Source: Candidatus Nanopelagicales bacterium
GTDB lineage: Bacteria > Actinomycetota > Actinomycetes > S36-B12 > CAIYMF01
Assembly (NCBI GenBank): GCA_017848795.1
Contig: JAFIHG010000036.1
Span: 1 to 35,089 of the forward strand
Length of the DNA: 35,089 bases
Direction of reading: 5' to 3'
The position numbers and the translations under genes are program-made. The notes beneath the pieces were generated by a model, which saw only the letters and a list, made by a program, of their open reading frames with translations, had not been told where the DNA came from and ran no database searches. Below are positions 7,357-15,611 of this stretch, piece by piece (the first letter of the stretch is position 1; every line of letters begins with the position of its first letter).

Positions 7357-10011
7357 TCAGCGTGCGGTGACGTCGACGATGCCGTGGGCGCCGCGCTCGG
7401 CGTCGGACATCACGTGGGTCACGAACGGGTAGTGCCCTGCCTGCGGGAAGGTGAGCTCGACGAACCCGCCCTGGGCCGGCGCGAGATCGAGCGCCTGGCT
7501 GCCTCCGGTACCGCTCTCCGGCCGGCGCAGCAGGTACGCGCCCTCCTTGTAGACCGTGTCGAACTGCCCGCCGACCACGTGGAAGGAGCCGGCGACGTTG
7601 GGCCCGGCGTCGAGCACCCAGATCCGGACCCGTTCCCCGACCCGGGCGCTCAGCTGGGCGTGGTCGTACTGGTTGGCGTATCCGTTGAAGGTCACCAGGT
7701 CCGGCATCTTGGTGGCGACGCGTTCGGGGGGCGCGCTGCCCCCCTCGGGGCCGAGGTACGTCTCGGACTGGACGAGCAGGTACTGCTTGTCCACCGGCGG
7801 CAGGTCCGGCGGGTCGATGACCACGGCACCGAACATCCCGTTGGCGATGTGCAGCGACATCGGCATCGTCGAGCAGTGGTACATCCAGATCCCGCTGCGC
7901 GTGGCGGTGAAGGTGTAGGTCAGCTCCTCGCCGGGGCCGATGGTGCGCATCGGCCGGTCCGGTGCGAGGGCACCGGCGTGGAAGTCGATGGAGTGCCCGA
8001 TGGTCCCGTCGTTGACCAGCGTGACGATGAACTTGTCCCCGACCTTCCCGTGCAGCGTCGGGCCCGGGGCGGTGCCGCCGAAGGTCCAGCGCACCTGGGT
8101 GACCCCCTTGCCGTCGGCGGACGGCGCGACCTGCTGCGGGGTCTCGGTCACCTCGAGCCGCACCCGGTGCACCGTCCCCTGCGGCGCCGGCGCCAGCACC
8201 GGGTCGTACGCCTGGAACGCCGGGCCGGGGTCGGCCATCAGGTCGACGTCACCGGCCGCGCTCGGCCCGCTCGGCGTGGTCCCCATGTCCATCCCGGACA
8301 TGTCGTGACCCCCGGTCGCGGCGGTGCCGGATCCCCCCGGCCCACCGGTCACGTCGACCGCGAACACCATGCCCAGCTGCCGGTGCCCGGCGACCGAGCA
8401 CCAGCCGGCCAGATCCTGCCCGACGACCCCGACGTCGAGGGTCGCCTGCTGGCCGGGGCCGAGCAGCGGCGTGCCCGCACCGTTCTCGAGCACCAGGTCG
8501 TGGGCCATGTCGTCGGCGTTGCGCAGCTCGATCACCAGCCGGTTGCCGGCGGGGACCGTGACGCTCGCCGGGTGGAAGCGCATCCCCTGCATGACCACCT
8601 GCACCGTCGTCGTCTCCCCCGTCGCGGTGACCGAGCCCTGGGCCGAGACCGTCCCGATGCCGGCCCCCGGCGGGTCGGCGGCGACCCCGAGCGTCACCGC
8701 CAGCAGCACCACGGCAAGCCCGATGCCGGCTCCGGCGCGCCGCCGTTGGGCGGCGACCGGGTCCGGCGGCGGGCGGTAGGGCGCGGGGCGCGGCGATTCC
8801 CCCGTGACCGCCGCGCCCCGCAGTCTGCGGGAGGCGAGCAGCGCGCGGACGAGCAAGGGCAGGAAGGTCGCGTACGCGACGAGCAGCACGACCGAGCACA
8901 CGACGCGGACCAGGCTCGGCACCGGCAGCAGGCACACCAGCAACGCCAGGTTCGCGGTGCTGACCCGCCAGAAGGCGCCACGGTCGAGCTCAGCGGTGGT
9001 GAGGCGTACGGCGTTGGGCCCACCACCCAGCACGACCGGCACCAGATAGCTGAGCGCCCCGAGCAGCACCGGCAGCACGAACCCGGCGAGCACCGCCGCG
9101 GTGAGCCACTGCCCACGGCCGATCACCGTCGCCCAGTCGGGGGCGGAAGCGGTGGTGAGCGCGAACGCCAGCAGCGAGCCGCCCAGCCAGAGCACCCCGC
9201 CCAGGACCGACAGGGTCGCGAAACCGGTCGGCGGGCGGACCCTCGCCTCCTGCGCGAACGGGCGGCACCACCACAGGAATCCGGCCAGGTAGCAGACGAT
9301 TCCGGCGGCGACCAGGTAGCGCTGCCCGGCGAGCGCGCCCGCCGCGGCGACGACGATGCCCGCGAGCAGGATCGGCAGTACGCGCCGGGAGGTCAGCTCG
9401 GCCCGCTCCACGATGCGCGTGCGCAGCATGGTGGGCCAGAGGGTCACCAGGGTGCCGATCACGGTCAGCGCCACCCAGCCGAGCAGGTTCACCACCGCGT
9501 GCGCCGCGACGAGGTGCGGGTACGCATCGCCCGGCAGCGAGCCGTGCGTCATCGCCACCCCGAAGCCGACACCGACCGGCAGCAGCAGTCCGGCAGCGAC
9601 GTAGTAGCGCAGCGTGCTCGCGAAGCGCGAGGGCAGCGAGCGGCGCATCCGCAGCAGCAGCGCGACGACGTGCCAGAGCACCGCGGCGACGACCGCCGTC
9701 CCACCGGCGAGGACCGGCGGCCAATGCCCGCCCACGACGCCGACCACGACCGCGACGGCGCCCGCGTTGAGCAGCAGCAGCCGGCTCGCCTCGATGCGGC
9801 GGGACTCCGGCTCGGGCAGGCGCAGCAGCGCCGCCGCGAAGTGCGCGCTCCAGATCAGGATCGCGTTGGTGACCGCACCGAGCAGCAGCAGGTGCACCAT
9901 CAGCCAGCGCGACGCCGGCACGAACCGGTGGTCGACGGCAACGACCAGCAGCGCGAGCAGCCAGGCGACGACGAGCGATCCGGCGCGCAGGTGCCACCCG
10001 GTGCGGTTCAC
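7357..10011 (-). CDS. nirK: Membrane-anchored copper nitrite reductase: polytopic N-terminus, cupredoxin, NirK-type multicopper domain
   Basis: An 884-residue fusion. Residues ~1-450 are polytopic membrane helices with many His (for example 'MTHGSLPGDAYPHLVAAHAVVNLLGW'). Residues ~451-550 form a type-1 copper cupredoxin domain ('MAHDL', then 'WCSVAGHRQLGM', the Cys-x4-His-x4-Met loop). A Met/His-rich linker 'GGHDMSGMDMG' follows. Residues ~600-884 are a copper nitrite reductase: 'HSIDFH' holds the first type-1 His, catalytic Asp and a type-2 His; 'YHCSTMPMSLHIANGM' holds the type-2 His, type-1 Cys, His and Met; 'SFHVVGG' has the catalytic His and 'YPFVTH' the last type-2 His. It should reduce nitrite to NO outside the membrane. 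The GTG start (10009-10011) overlaps the preceding stop by 4 bases, so the pair is translationally coupled. Confidence 0.9.
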   Translation of the reverse strand: MNRTGWHLRAGSLVVAWLLALLVVAVDHRFVPASRWLMVHLLLLGAVTNAILIWSAHFAAALLRLPEPESRRIEASRLLLLNAGAVAVVVGVVGGHWPPVLAGGTAVVAAVLWHVVALLLRMRRSLPSRFASTLRYYVAAGLLLPVGVGFGVAMTHGSLPGDAYPHLVAAHAVVNLLGWVALTVIGTLVTLWPTMLRTRIVERAELTSRRVLPILLAGIVVAAAGALAGQRYLVAAGIVCYLAGFLWWCRPFAQEARVRPPTGFATLSVLGGVLWLGGSLLAFALTTASAPDWATVIGRGQWLTAAVLAGFVLPVLLGALSYLVPVVLGGGPNAVRLTTAELDRGAFWRVSTANLALLVCLLPVPSLVRVVCSVVLLVAYATFLPLLVRALLASRRLRGAAVTGESPRPAPYRPPPDPVAAQRRRAGAGIGLAVVLLAVTLGVAADPPGAGIGTVSAQGSVTATGETTTVQVVMQGMRFHPASVTVPAGNRLVIELRNADDMAHDLVLENGAGTPLLGPGQQATLDVGVVGQDLAGWCSVAGHRQLGMVFAVDVTGGPGGSGTAATGGHDMSGMDMGTTPSGPSAAGDVDLMADPGPAFQAYDPVLAPAPQGTVHRVRLEVTETPQQVAPSADGKGVTQVRWTFGGTAPGPTLHGKVGDKFIVTLVNDGTIGHSIDFHAGALAPDRPMRTIGPGEELTYTFTATRSGIWMYHCSTMPMSLHIANGMFGAVVIDPPDLPPVDKQYLLVQSETYLGPEGGSAPPERVATKMPDLVTFNGYANQYDHAQLSARVGERVRIWVLDAGPNVAGSFHVVGGQFDTVYKEGAYLLRRPESGTGGSQALDLAPAQGGFVELTFPQAGHYPFVTHVMSDAERGAHGIVDVTAR

Positions 10012-11141
10012 GGCACCGCCTGCAGCACCGGCTGCGACGGCGCGCTCGGGGTCGCGCCCGCCGCGCGACCGCGTACGACCGACCACACCGCGATGACGAC
10101 GAACAGCAGCAGCGCGACGATGTTCACTGCGCCGCCGACCTGCCAGGCCCAATCGACCTCGCGCAGGTCACCGACCGCGATGCGCAGCAGCAGCGATGCG
10201 GTGAGCAGCGCGGCCGGGACGTACATCACCGGGTGGTACGGCAGCGGGCGGCGGATCACCGCGGGCAGGATCACCGGCGCGTGCGCCATGATCATCATGA
10301 TCACGAAGCCGAGGAAGACGCCGTGGACGACGGCGTCGTAGCCGAAGCCGCCGGGCTGCTGGCCGAGCAGCAGCCACACCGCACCGGCGACTGCCAGCCA
10401 GGCGTACCCGGTGAGCAGGCAGGCGGCCATGAACCGCGGCAGCCCGGTGCCGCGCACGGTGCGGCGGGCGACGTCGAACCGTGCCAGCCAGCCGACGAGC
10501 GCGAGCAGGGCGGCGCCGAACAGGGCGTAGCCGGCGACCGGCCACAGCAGGGCGACGCCCGCAGCGAGCATCACCGCCGCTGCCGCGCCCACCAGCAGCG
10601 GCGCGGCGCGCGGGCCGAGGACGACGACATGGGCGAGCTCGAGGCGTTCCCCGACGATCGTGAGCACCAGGAACCCGACGAGCCAGGGCAGCAGCGTCGG
10701 CACGCCGACCCCGCTCAGCCAGAGCAGCGACCCGCCGGTGGCGAGCACCGCGCCACCGGCCTGGACGAGGACCGCGTCGGCGGGACTGCGCCGCCACAAC
10801 GGCACGTAGAGCGCGACGAGCGCGGCGCCCCCGACGACGAACAGCGCCCGTCCCACGGCGAGGGGCGCGGGAGTGAGCAGCAACAGGCCACCGACGCCGA
10901 GCGCGGCCGGGGCCAGGTAGCCCCAGCGCCGCCCGAGCGCGACGGCCCGTTCCAGCGCGACGACGGTGCCGACGAACCCCAGGACCAGGAGCATGCCGTG
11001 CACCTCGGGCAGCCGGCTGGTGCTGACCGGCGCCGGGAGTCCGAGCAGCAGCAGCGCCGCATCGAGTCCGGCGAGCAGCGCGATCCCGCCTGGGACGAGC
11101 AGCAGGGTCCGGGCGGGCACCGCACGCGAGGGTTCAGCCAC
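10008..11141 (-). CDS. NnrS-like polytopic membrane protein
   Basis: A 377-residue protein made almost entirely of hydrophobic helices (about 11-12). It carries 'HGMLLVLGFVGT' near the N-terminus and 'VVHGVFLGFVIMMIMAHAPVILPAVIRRPL' near the C-terminus. Such His-containing helices resemble NnrS, a haem- and copper-containing membrane protein linked to NO stress, but similarity is judged by eye. The GTG start overlaps the end of the HTH gene by 8 bases and its stop overlaps the nitrite reductase start, so the three genes form one transcript. Likely helps nitrite/NO metabolism or electron delivery; the exact role is unknown. Confidence 0.75.
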   Translation of the reverse strand: MAEPSRAVPARTLLLVPGGIALLAGLDAALLLLGLPAPVSTSRLPEVHGMLLVLGFVGTVVALERAVALGRRWGYLAPAALGVGGLLLLTPAPLAVGRALFVVGGAALVALYVPLWRRSPADAVLVQAGGAVLATGGSLLWLSGVGVPTLLPWLVGFLVLTIVGERLELAHVVVLGPRAAPLLVGAAAAVMLAAGVALLWPVAGYALFGAALLALVGWLARFDVARRTVRGTGLPRFMAACLLTGYAWLAVAGAVWLLLGQQPGGFGYDAVVHGVFLGFVIMMIMAHAPVILPAVIRRPLPYHPVMYVPAALLTASLLLRIAVGDLREVDWAWQVGGAVNIVALLLFVVIAVWSVVRGRAAGATPSAPSQPVLQAVP

Positions 11142-11814
11142 GGTCCACCGTCGCGTCGAGGTGCAGCACGCAGGCACCGGGCTCGGCGAACGGACGCAGG
11201 TCGGTCTGCTCGGCACGTCCCGCCATCTCGACCATCGCGCCCTGGACGATGCCGAGGTGCACCGAGCAGACCACCTGCGGGTATCTCTCGGCCGCCTCGA
11301 GCAGCGGACACTCGCGCAGCCGTACGGTAGTGGCGCCCGGTTCGCCGTCCGGCGCGAAGCCGAGCTCGTCGAGCAGCGCCACGACCTCGCGGCGCGTGCC
11401 CTCCTCGGAGTGCGGGCAGGCCCTGCCCCGGGCCAGGTCGCGGCCCCACTCCGCGCCCGCGGCAGCGCCGTCGCCCTCCGGGTCCGGGCTGGTGCGCGCG
11501 AGGTGCCCGACGAGCGCGGTCGCGAGTCCCGCGTAGTCGCGGGTACGGACGTCCTGGGCCACCGGATCCAGGGCCGTGTAGCCCGCCGCCGGGCGCCCCC
11601 GTCCCTGCGCGGGCAGCGCCGTCCGGCGGGCGAGGCCGGCACCGACGAGGGCATCGAGGTGCTCGCGGACCGTGTTGGCGTGCAACGACATCCGGCGCGC
11701 GAGCGCGTTGATCGTGGTGTCGGACGGAGAGTCGCGCAACGCCTCGAGCACCGCGCGACGCCGCTCGGACATGGCCGGCTCGAAGCGACGCCGGCGCGTC
11801 GGGCGGGGTCCCAT
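11134..11814 (-). CDS. ArsR/SufR-like winged-helix regulator with a Cys motif, probable Fe-S sensor
   Basis: A 226-residue regulator. The N-terminus is a winged helix ('RRAVLEALRDSPSDTTINALARRMSLHANTVREHLDALVGAGLARR'). The C-terminal part has Cys133, Cys169, Cys183 and Cys215; the Cys169-x13-Cys183 spacing within 'ECPLLEAAERYPQVVC' and the final Cys in 'GACVLHL' resemble the cluster-binding region of SufR-type regulators. It is the first gene before the NnrS-like protein and nitrite reductase, so it probably controls them in response to NO, oxygen or iron. I prefer ATG 11812-11814; a GTG at 11853 would place the start upstream of the likely -10 box. Fe-S binding is inference. Confidence 0.85.
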   Translation of the reverse strand: MGPRPTRRRRFEPAMSERRRAVLEALRDSPSDTTINALARRMSLHANTVREHLDALVGAGLARRTALPAQGRGRPAAGYTALDPVAQDVRTRDYAGLATALVGHLARTSPDPEGDGAAAGAEWGRDLARGRACPHSEEGTRREVVALLDELGFAPDGEPGATTVRLRECPLLEAAERYPQVVCSVHLGIVQGAMVEMAGRAEQTDLRPFAEPGACVLHLDATVDRG

Positions 11815-11830
11815 CTTTTCCACGGCGCAG

Positions 11831-11850
11831 AGTGTAGTAAATAGTAGGGG
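11831..11850 (-). promoter_or_regulatory. AT-rich promoter/operator candidate for the nirK operon
   Basis: This is an unusually AT-rich island in GC-rich surroundings. On the minus strand it contains TACTAT (11846-11841), a fair -10 box, and the direct repeat TACTA-TT-TACTA. It lies 17-36 bases before ATG 11814 of the regulator gene, so it could be both promoter and autoregulatory site. Confidence 0.45.
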
Positions 11851-11865
11851 CACCTGCCCACCTCG

Positions 11866-12630
11866 TCAGCCGAGCCCGCGCAGCCGCACCGACAGGCACG
11901 TGACGCAACCCTCGAGCTTCTCGTACTCGCCGATGTCGACGACGACCGGCGACCACCCCAGCCGGTCGAACAGCTGCGCCGAGCGCGGCGCGTCCGCGGC
12001 CATGAGCAGCTTGTCGTCCCCGAGGAGCACGACGTGCGCGCCGGACTCCTCGGGGACCGGCAGGAAGTGCGGGAACATCGAGACGTCGTCGACCAGCGGC
12101 GGGTAGCCGATGATCGTGCCGTCCGGCAGCGCCGTCACCGCGCTCTTGAGATGCAGCACCTTGGTGAGCGGCACCCCGACGACCGTCGCGCCGAGCGGGG
12201 TGAGCGCGGCCCGCAGCTGGCGGATGCCCGCGCCGTTGGTACGACCACCCTGGCCGACGTACACCGTGCCGGCGACCTTGAGCACGTCGCCCCCGTCGAG
12301 CGTCCCCGGCGCCTCGATCCGCACGATGTCGTAACCCAGCGCGCGCACCGCCGCCTCGGCGTCCGGGGTCTCGGCCTTGCGCTCGTCGGCGCCCGGCCGC
12401 GCGATGACCGCGGTCCGCCCGTACACGACCATGGTGTCCTCGACGAACACCGAGTCCGGGCAGTCCGTGGCCGGCGCGACCTCGATGGTCCTCCAACCGG
12501 CCGCGTTCATCGCCGCGACGTACGACTCCCACTGCTGGCCGGCCAGGTCGACGTCGACCGGGGTGCGCTCGATGTGGGTGACGATGCCGTCGGCGAGCCG
12601 CGGGCTCGGGCGGCGTACCAACGCCTTCAT
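11866..12630 (-). CDS. ddaH: Dimethylargininase (dimethylarginine dimethylaminohydrolase, DDAH)
   Basis: A 254-residue member of the guanidino-group-modifying superfamily; length equals that of bacterial DDAH. It should hydrolyse N-omega-methylated arginines to citrulline and methylamines. Visible active-site parts are 'VFVEDTMVV' (Glu/Asp at 64-66), 'LDGGDVLK' (111-118), the catalytic His160 in 'VLHLKSAVT', and nucleophile Cys245 in 'LEGCVTCLSVRL'. ATG 12628-12630 is preceded by a strong AGGAGG. It follows the APC permease by 43 bases on the same strand, so permease and hydrolase likely work together on an imported arginine derivative. An arginine deiminase function is less likely given the short length. 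Confidence 0.9.
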   Translation of the reverse strand: MKALVRRPSPRLADGIVTHIERTPVDVDLAGQQWESYVAAMNAAGWRTIEVAPATDCPDSVFVEDTMVVYGRTAVIARPGADERKAETPDAEAAVRALGYDIVRIEAPGTLDGGDVLKVAGTVYVGQGGRTNGAGIRQLRAALTPLGATVVGVPLTKVLHLKSAVTALPDGTIIGYPPLVDDVSMFPHFLPVPEESGAHVVLLGDDKLLMAADAPRSAQLFDRLGWSPVVVDIGEYEKLEGCVTCLSVRLRGLG

Positions 12631-12673
12631 CGGATCCTCCTGCTGCCGGGGGTGGGCTTGGGTCACGCGCCGG

Positions 12674-14089
12674 TCAGCCGATGCCGGCGTCCTGGCGTTC
12701 GAGCGGCTCGGGCGCGAGTCCCTCCTTCTCCTTGGACGCCTTCAGGAACGCGTAGATCGGGATGCCGATCAGCACCAGCAGCAGCGCCTGGTACACCGCC
12801 TGGTAGCCGCTCGCCGCGGTGACCCAGAGCGAGAACAGGATGCTCACGGTCGCGATCAGGACATCGCGCGCCAGCACCGCACCGTGCACCCGGCGCCGCC
12901 GCGACACGAGGTACGCGAGCTGGGCGCAGGCCGAGAAGAAGTACGGGATGGCGACGGTCACGACCGAGAGGTTGACCAGATAGGTGAACACCTGCAGGCC
13001 GGCCTCGCCGGTGTAGCTGTAACCCATGAGCACGCTCGCGACGAGCGTCGAGACGATGATCCCGAACCAGGGGATGCCGGTCGCCGTGCGCTTGGCGAAC
13101 GGGCCGAAGAACAGCTTCTCCTTGGCCGCGACGTACGGCATCTCGGCCGTCACCATCGTCCAGCCGTTCAGGGCGCCGATGCCCGAGATGACGGCGACCA
13201 GGGCGACGAGCTTGCCGACCCAGGCGGCCGTGCCGAACATCGCCTCGAACGCAACGACGAACGGCGCGCCGTTGTCGATCAGCTGCTCGGCCGGCACCAG
13301 CCCCATGATGGCGGCGGTGACCAGGACGTACAGCAGCGCGGCGGCGGCGGTGCCGATGATCGAGGCCCGCCCCACGTTGCGTGCCGGGTCCTTGACCTTG
13401 CCCGCGGCGATGGACGCGGTCTCGACGCCGATGAACGAGAACAGCGCGACGCCGGCAGCGATCGAGATCGCGTCGAAGAGCGATCCGCCGGACGCGTTGA
13501 ACGCGGGGAAGTTCACCGTGCTGACCCAGATCCAGCCGAGCAGGCCGACGACCAGCAGCGGCAGGAACTTCAGGACCACTGTGATCATCTGGAACAGCGC
13601 CATCTGCCGGACCCCGGCGAGGTTGATGATCGCCGGGACCCACAGACCGGTGAGCGCGATACCGAAGCTCACCCACGGGCTGGGGTCCTCCAGCCCGAGC
13701 AGCGCCTGCACGTAGAACACCCAGGACGACACGATCGCCGCGTTGCCGGCCCAGCAGGTGATCCAGTAGCACCAGGCGGTCAGGTAGCCGGCGAAGTCGC
13801 CGAACTCGTGGCGCGCGTACGCGTACAACCCGCCGTCGGAGCTGGGGATCCGCTTGGTGAGCTGACCGAACATGACTCCCAGCAGGACGGCGCAGCCCGA
13901 GATCACGATCAGCACCAGGATCGAGATCGTGCCGCCGCCGGCCATGACGGCCGGCATGGTGAACACGCCCGTCCCGATGATGCTCCCGATCACCAGCGCG
14001 GTCGACGCCGGCAGCCCCAGCGCGCGCTCGCTGGCGGGCGAGCCGGGCTGCTGCTGCGGCGAGCTGTCCTGCACCATCAGCGTGGACAT
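12674..14089 (-). CDS. APC-superfamily amino acid permease/antiporter (basic amino acid type)
   Basis: A 471-residue transporter with about 12 membrane helices. The N-terminal 'ALVIGSIIGTGVFTMPAVMA' is the APC substrate-binding loop of helix 1 (GSIIGxG), and 'SFIGVETASIAAGKVKDPARNVGRAS' matches the helix 6 region. The overall pattern resembles arginine/ornithine and arginine/agmatine exchangers such as ArcD/AdiC, but specificity cannot be fixed. ATG 14087-14089 follows GGAGGAG; the in-frame extension upstream is not membrane-like. It is the first gene of a unit with ddaH, pointing to methylated arginine, arginine or citrulline as substrate. Confidence 0.88.
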   Translation of the reverse strand: MSTLMVQDSSPQQQPGSPASERALGLPASTALVIGSIIGTGVFTMPAVMAGGGTISILVLIVISGCAVLLGVMFGQLTKRIPSSDGGLYAYARHEFGDFAGYLTAWCYWITCWAGNAAIVSSWVFYVQALLGLEDPSPWVSFGIALTGLWVPAIINLAGVRQMALFQMITVVLKFLPLLVVGLLGWIWVSTVNFPAFNASGGSLFDAISIAAGVALFSFIGVETASIAAGKVKDPARNVGRASIIGTAAAALLYVLVTAAIMGLVPAEQLIDNGAPFVVAFEAMFGTAAWVGKLVALVAVISGIGALNGWTMVTAEMPYVAAKEKLFFGPFAKRTATGIPWFGIIVSTLVASVLMGYSYTGEAGLQVFTYLVNLSVVTVAIPYFFSACAQLAYLVSRRRRVHGAVLARDVLIATVSILFSLWVTAASGYQAVYQALLLVLIGIPIYAFLKASKEKEGLAPEPLERQDAGIG

Positions 14090-14230
14090 GGTGACTCTCC
14101 TCCCACGTGTGCCGTGGACGCAGTGACCCCCGCGCTGTCCAGTGAACCGCCGCCGGAGCAAGATCGGATGAGTCCTAGGTCCCGAAGATCGTCGCCGCGG
14201 CCGTGACGGGTGTCACCCCGCGCGGTGCTG

Positions 14231-14236
14231 CGTACG
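14231..14236 (+). promoter_or_regulatory. Candidate -10 box for the PEP mutase/ICL-family gene
   Basis: TACGCT fits TANNNT and lies about 50 bases before ATG 14286. The 196-bp divergent region 14090-14285 also holds a small inverted repeat GTGAC-gggt-GTCAC at 14202-14215, which could bind a regulator of either gene. Assigned by consensus only. Confidence 0.35.
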
Positions 14237-14285
14237 CTCGAAGGCGCGACGGCGAACGGGCCGCCGCGACGTCGAAGGGGTGGCC

Positions 14286-15095
14286 ATGACCGCGCAGACC
14301 GAACGGGTGGCCGAGTTCCACCGGTTGCACGGGTCCGGGACGTTCGTCATGCCGAACCCCTGGGACGTCGGCAGTGCCCGCGTCCTCGAGCAGCTCGGCT
14401 TCCCCGCCCTCGCGACGACGAGCTCCGGGTTCGCATGGACCACCGGGTGCCGGGACAACGAGGTGGGTCTCGAGCGGACCCTCGCCCATCTGCGCGTCAT
14501 GGCCGCAGCAGTGAGCGTCCCGCTCAACGCCGACTTCGAGGCAGGCTTCGCCGTCGAGCCGCAGCGGGTCCGCGCGAACGTCGCGCTGGCGGCGGCGACC
14601 GGGGTGGCAGGACTTTCGGTGGAGGACTCGACGGGTGACCCCGCTGCGCCGCTGTACGACTTCGCGCTCGCCGTCGAACGGGTGCACGCCGCCCGGGAGG
14701 CGATCGACGAGGCCGGTACGGGGGTGGTGCTCACCGGGCGCTCGGAGGGCTTCATCGCCGGCCGACCCGACCTCGAGCAGACCGTGCGGCGGCTCGTCGC
14801 ATACCGGGACGCCGGCGCGGACTGTCTCTACGCACCGGGTATCAGGACCGCCGAACAGGTCTCCACGGTCGTCGCGGCCGTCGCCCCGAAGCCGGTGAAC
14901 CTGTTGCTGGGCGCGCCCTTCATGACCGTCGCGGAGGCTGCTGCGCTCGGCGTACGGCGGATCAGCACCGGTGGCGCGCTCGCCCGGACCGCATGGGCGG
15001 GCTTCCTGCAGGCCGCCGAGGAGCTCGCCGGGCGCGGGACGCTCGCGCACTTCGTGGACCTGCCCGACATGAACGCCCGGCTCGGCCCGGCATGA
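14286..15095 (+). CDS. Isocitrate lyase / phosphoenolpyruvate mutase family protein
   Basis: A 269-residue TIM-barrel protein. 'VMPNPWDVGSARVLEQLGFPALATTSSGFAW' is the usual beginning of this family, 'LNADFEAGF' holds the Mg-binding acidic residues, and 'GLSVEDSTGD' and 'TGRSEGFI' follow in order. It lacks the KKCGH loop of true isocitrate lyase, so C-C or C-P lyase/mutase activity on a small oxo-acid is likely but the substrate is unknown. ATG 14286 follows GAAGGGG at five bases. Its stop overlaps the next start by four bases (ATGA), coupling it to the ICMT-like methyltransferase. Confidence 0.88.
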   Translation: MTAQTERVAEFHRLHGSGTFVMPNPWDVGSARVLEQLGFPALATTSSGFAWTTGCRDNEVGLERTLAHLRVMAAAVSVPLNADFEAGFAVEPQRVRANVALAAATGVAGLSVEDSTGDPAAPLYDFALAVERVHAAREAIDEAGTGVVLTGRSEGFIAGRPDLEQTVRRLVAYRDAGADCLYAPGIRTAEQVSTVVAAVAPKPVNLLLGAPFMTVAEAAALGVRRISTGGALARTAWAGFLQAAEELAGRGTLAHFVDLPDMNARLGPA

Positions 15096-15562
15096 GCGGG
15101 TCGGCCGGCGAGGAGCGCGCGGCAGCGGCACTCGTCGCCGGGCAGGTGGCGCTGCTCGCCGTCATCGCGATCGCGCGTCGCGGCACCGACTGGCCGCGGC
15201 CGCGCGCGCTGCGCTACCTCGCGGTCACGGGCCAGCTCGCCGGAGCCGTGTTCTCCGGCCTCGGGATCCGCGCGCTGGGCGACGCGCTGACGCCGTCGCC
15301 GTTGCCGCTGCGGACCGGATCGCTGCGCACGGACGGGCCGTACGCCATCGTGCGTCACCCCGTGTACGCCGGGCTGCTGCTGGGCGCAGGTTCCCGCACC
15401 GTCGGGTCGGGCGATCGACGCGCGGCCGTGGCGTTCGTCGCACTCGCGGCGCTGCTGCACGTGAAGGCCGGCTTCGAGGAGCGCCGCCTCGTCGCGAGGT
15501 ATCCGGAGTACCGGGCGTACGCGTCCCGTACGCCGCGACTGTTGCCTCGCCCGCGGCACTGA
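15092..15562 (+). CDS. Isoprenylcysteine carboxyl methyltransferase (ICMT/PEMT-like) family membrane protein
   Basis: A 156-residue protein with hydrophobic segments near residues 10-25, 45-60 and 105-125. The C-terminal half carries 'LRTDGPYAIVRHPVYAG', the SAM-binding RHPxY motif of ICMT/PEMT enzymes, and 'EERRLVARYPEYRAYASRTPRLLP', the closing motif. The natural substrate in bacteria is usually unknown; a membrane lipid or isoprenoid thiol is possible. ATG 15092 overlaps the upstream stop (ATGA), showing co-translation with the PEP mutase/ICL-family gene. Confidence 0.88.
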   Translation: MSGSAGEERAAAALVAGQVALLAVIAIARRGTDWPRPRALRYLAVTGQLAGAVFSGLGIRALGDALTPSPLPLRTGSLRTDGPYAIVRHPVYAGLLLGAGSRTVGSGDRRAAVAFVALAALLHVKAGFEERRLVARYPEYRAYASRTPRLLPRPRH

Positions 15563-15611
15563 CGCCTGCCGGTACGCTCCGGGCAAGTGCCGTCCCGAGG
15601 AGAGGAAACCC

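Noticed and set aside
7357-8250. Laccase or generic multicopper oxidase instead of nitrite reductase
   Set aside because: The two-domain layout with HSIDFH, YHC..M..LH..GM and a catalytic His in SFHVVGG is that of copper nitrite reductase; the trinuclear HXH pairs of laccases are missing.
6463-10341. Very long open frame (1292 codons) on the plus strand over the kinase, nirK and NnrS-like genes
   Set aside because: It lies antisense to genes with clear catalytic motifs. Its product is Arg/Gly/Asp/His-rich low complexity, as expected from the reverse frame of GC-rich codons.
12377-14206. 609-codon plus-strand frame over the APC permease
   Set aside because: Antisense to a clear membrane transporter; charged, repetitive composition with no domain.
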